DNA of 6,906 nt from NCBI GenBank assembly GCA_018399515.1, contig JAGYOB010000191.1:1-6906 (forward strand). The letters are read 5' to 3'. The DNA comes from Candidatus Nanopelagicales bacterium (lineage in GTDB: Bacteria; Actinomycetota; Actinomycetes; S36-B12). This document shows positions 5,862 through 6,906 of the stretch, piece after piece. Each line of letters starts with the position of its first letter. Position 1 is the first letter of the stretch. Both the position numbers and the translations under genes were made by a program. The notes below the pieces were generated by a model that had not been told where the DNA came from, made no database searches, and saw only the letters and a list, made by a program, of their open reading frames with translations.

Positions 5862-6906
5862 TGGCCATGACCGAGATGCCGGGAATCCCCGTGACCAGTG
5901 TGCTCGTCGCCAACCGCGGCGAGATCGCCGTGCGGATCATCCGAACCCTGCGTCGCATGGGGCTGCGCAGCATCGCCGTTTTCAGCGACGCCGATGCGAA
6001 TGCACCGCATGTGCTGATGGCCGATGCAGCGATCCACATCGGCCCAACTCCCGCCACCGACAGCTATCTGAATATCGAGCGCATCGTCGAGGCGGCCCGC
6101 GGGAGCGGCGCTGATGCTGTCCATCCCGGATACGGGTTCCTCTCCGAGAACGTCGATTTCGCTGCGGCGTTGGATGCAGCGGGCATCGTGTTCATCGGAC
6201 CGCCCATCGCGGCCCTACAGGCGATGGGTGACAAGATCCGCGCGAAACAGACCGCAATCGCGGCGAACGTGCCGGTCGTTCCCGGGCGCCACGACCCGCA
6301 GATGAACGATGACGAGATCATGTCGGCGGCCGAAGAGATCGGCTATCCGGTCCTGCTCAAACCATCGGCAGGCGGTGGCGGGAAAGGCATGCGCATCGTG
6401 CGTGCGGCCGGTGAACTCGCCGATGCGATCGGCTCCGCTCGTCGCGAGGCCCGCGGTTCGTTCGGTGATGACACCTTGCTGATCGAGCGATTCGTCAGCC
6501 GCCCACGGCACATCGAGGTCCAGGTATTCGGGGACGCGCATGGCAATGTCGTGCATCTCGGCGAGCGCGAATGCAGTCTGCAGCGGCGCCACCAGAAAGT
6601 GATCGAGGAGGCGCCCTCGCCACTGCTCGATGACCGAACCCGGCGCGATCTGTGCGAGTCGGCGGTGCGGCTGGCCCAGGCCGTCGGCTACGTGGGGGCG
6701 GGCACGGTGGAATACGTCGTTCCCGCCGACGCCCCGGATGAATTCGCATTCTTGGAGATGAACACGCGTCTGCAGGTGGAGCATCCGGTGACCGAGATGA
6801 TCACCGGTGTCGATCTGGTCGAGTGGCAGGTGCGCGTCGCGGCAGGACAGCGACTGCCTCTGGAGCAAGAAGCCATCACGTTCACCGGTCATGCGATCGA
6901 GGCACG
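5861..6906 (+). CDS. mccA: Acyl-CoA (methylcrotonyl-CoA) carboxylase biotin carboxylase (alpha) subunit, 3'-truncated by window
   Basis: An open frame of 348 complete codons runs off the window end without a stop. It contains the biotin carboxylase module, which uses ATP and bicarbonate to carboxylate biotin: VLVANRGEIAVRIIRT at 14-29, HPGYGFLSEN at 88-97, KPSAGGGGKGMRIV at 167-180 (glycine-rich ATP-grasp loop), GERECSLQRRHQKVIEEAPSP around 234-253, and FLEMNTRLQVEHPVTE at 297-312 with the catalytic Glu, Asn, Arg and Glu residues. Alpha subunits of this type are usually about 650-700 residues and carry a C-terminal biotinyl domain with an MKM motif, which would lie beyond the window. The start is taken as ATG 5861, overlapping the beta-subunit stop; ATG 5867 and ATG 5876 are possible and would shorten an N-terminus of no family relevance. 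No strong ribosome binding site is seen, so coupling to the upstream gene is likely. The methylcrotonyl assignment rests on its partner; by itself this module could serve other acyl-CoA carboxylases. Confidence 0.92.
   Translation, partial: MAMTEMPGIPVTSVLVANRGEIAVRIIRTLRRMGLRSIAVFSDADANAPHVLMADAAIHIGPTPATDSYLNIERIVEAARGSGADAVHPGYGFLSENVDFAAALDAAGIVFIGPPIAALQAMGDKIRAKQTAIAANVPVVPGRHDPQMNDDEIMSAAEEIGYPVLLKPSAGGGGKGMRIVRAAGELADAIGSARREARGSFGDDTLLIERFVSRPRHIEVQVFGDAHGNVVHLGERECSLQRRHQKVIEEAPSPLLDDRTRRDLCESAVRLAQAVGYVGAGTVEYVVPADAPDEFAFLEMNTRLQVEHPVTEMITGVDLVEWQVRVAAGQRLPLEQEAITFTGHAIEA

Overview
The window looks like chromosome of a high-GC actinobacterium (Actinomycetota). Coding frames are strongly G/C-biased at third positions, genes are packed with overlaps of 1-4 nt, several starts follow a TANNNT -10 box by only 7-8 nt (the leaderless arrangement common in this phylum), and one gene is an MshC-type cysteine ligase, a family tied to mycothiol. 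I cannot name the genus. No rRNA, tRNA, CRISPR array, insertion sequence or phage gene is visible, and no stretch over 300 bases lacks a gene.

Layout, left to right. Positions 2-67 hold what looks like the last 21 codons of a + strand gene. It meets tail to tail, 6 nt apart, a - strand PLP-dependent class III aminotransferase of the glutamate-1-semialdehyde-aminomutase-like group (74-1381). A short divergent promoter region (about 1382-1420) contains a near-palindrome and separates it from a + strand run that continues to the window end: a ten-helix TDT/SLAC1-family anion transporter (1419-2474), a compact cysteinyl-tRNA-synthetase-like ligase closest to MshC (2499-3635), a TetR-family regulator overlapping it by 4 nt (3632-4210), a 40-nt gap with a palindromic operator candidate and a -10 box, then the two subunits of a biotin-dependent acyl-CoA carboxylase, most likely methylcrotonyl-CoA carboxylase: carboxyltransferase (4251-5861) and biotin carboxylase (from 5861, cut by the window end).

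How the parts may work together. The carboxylase pair would catalyse the ATP- and biotin-dependent carboxylation of 3-methylcrotonyl-CoA in leucine/isovalerate breakdown. The TetR protein, just upstream, is the obvious candidate to bind the palindrome in the carboxylase promoter and respond to an acyl-CoA or related ligand. The less ordinary part is that this regulator appears translationally coupled to a cysteine ligase, itself just behind an anion transporter. This could link cysteine/thiol chemistry with acyl-CoA catabolism or be chance clustering; the sequence alone does not decide.
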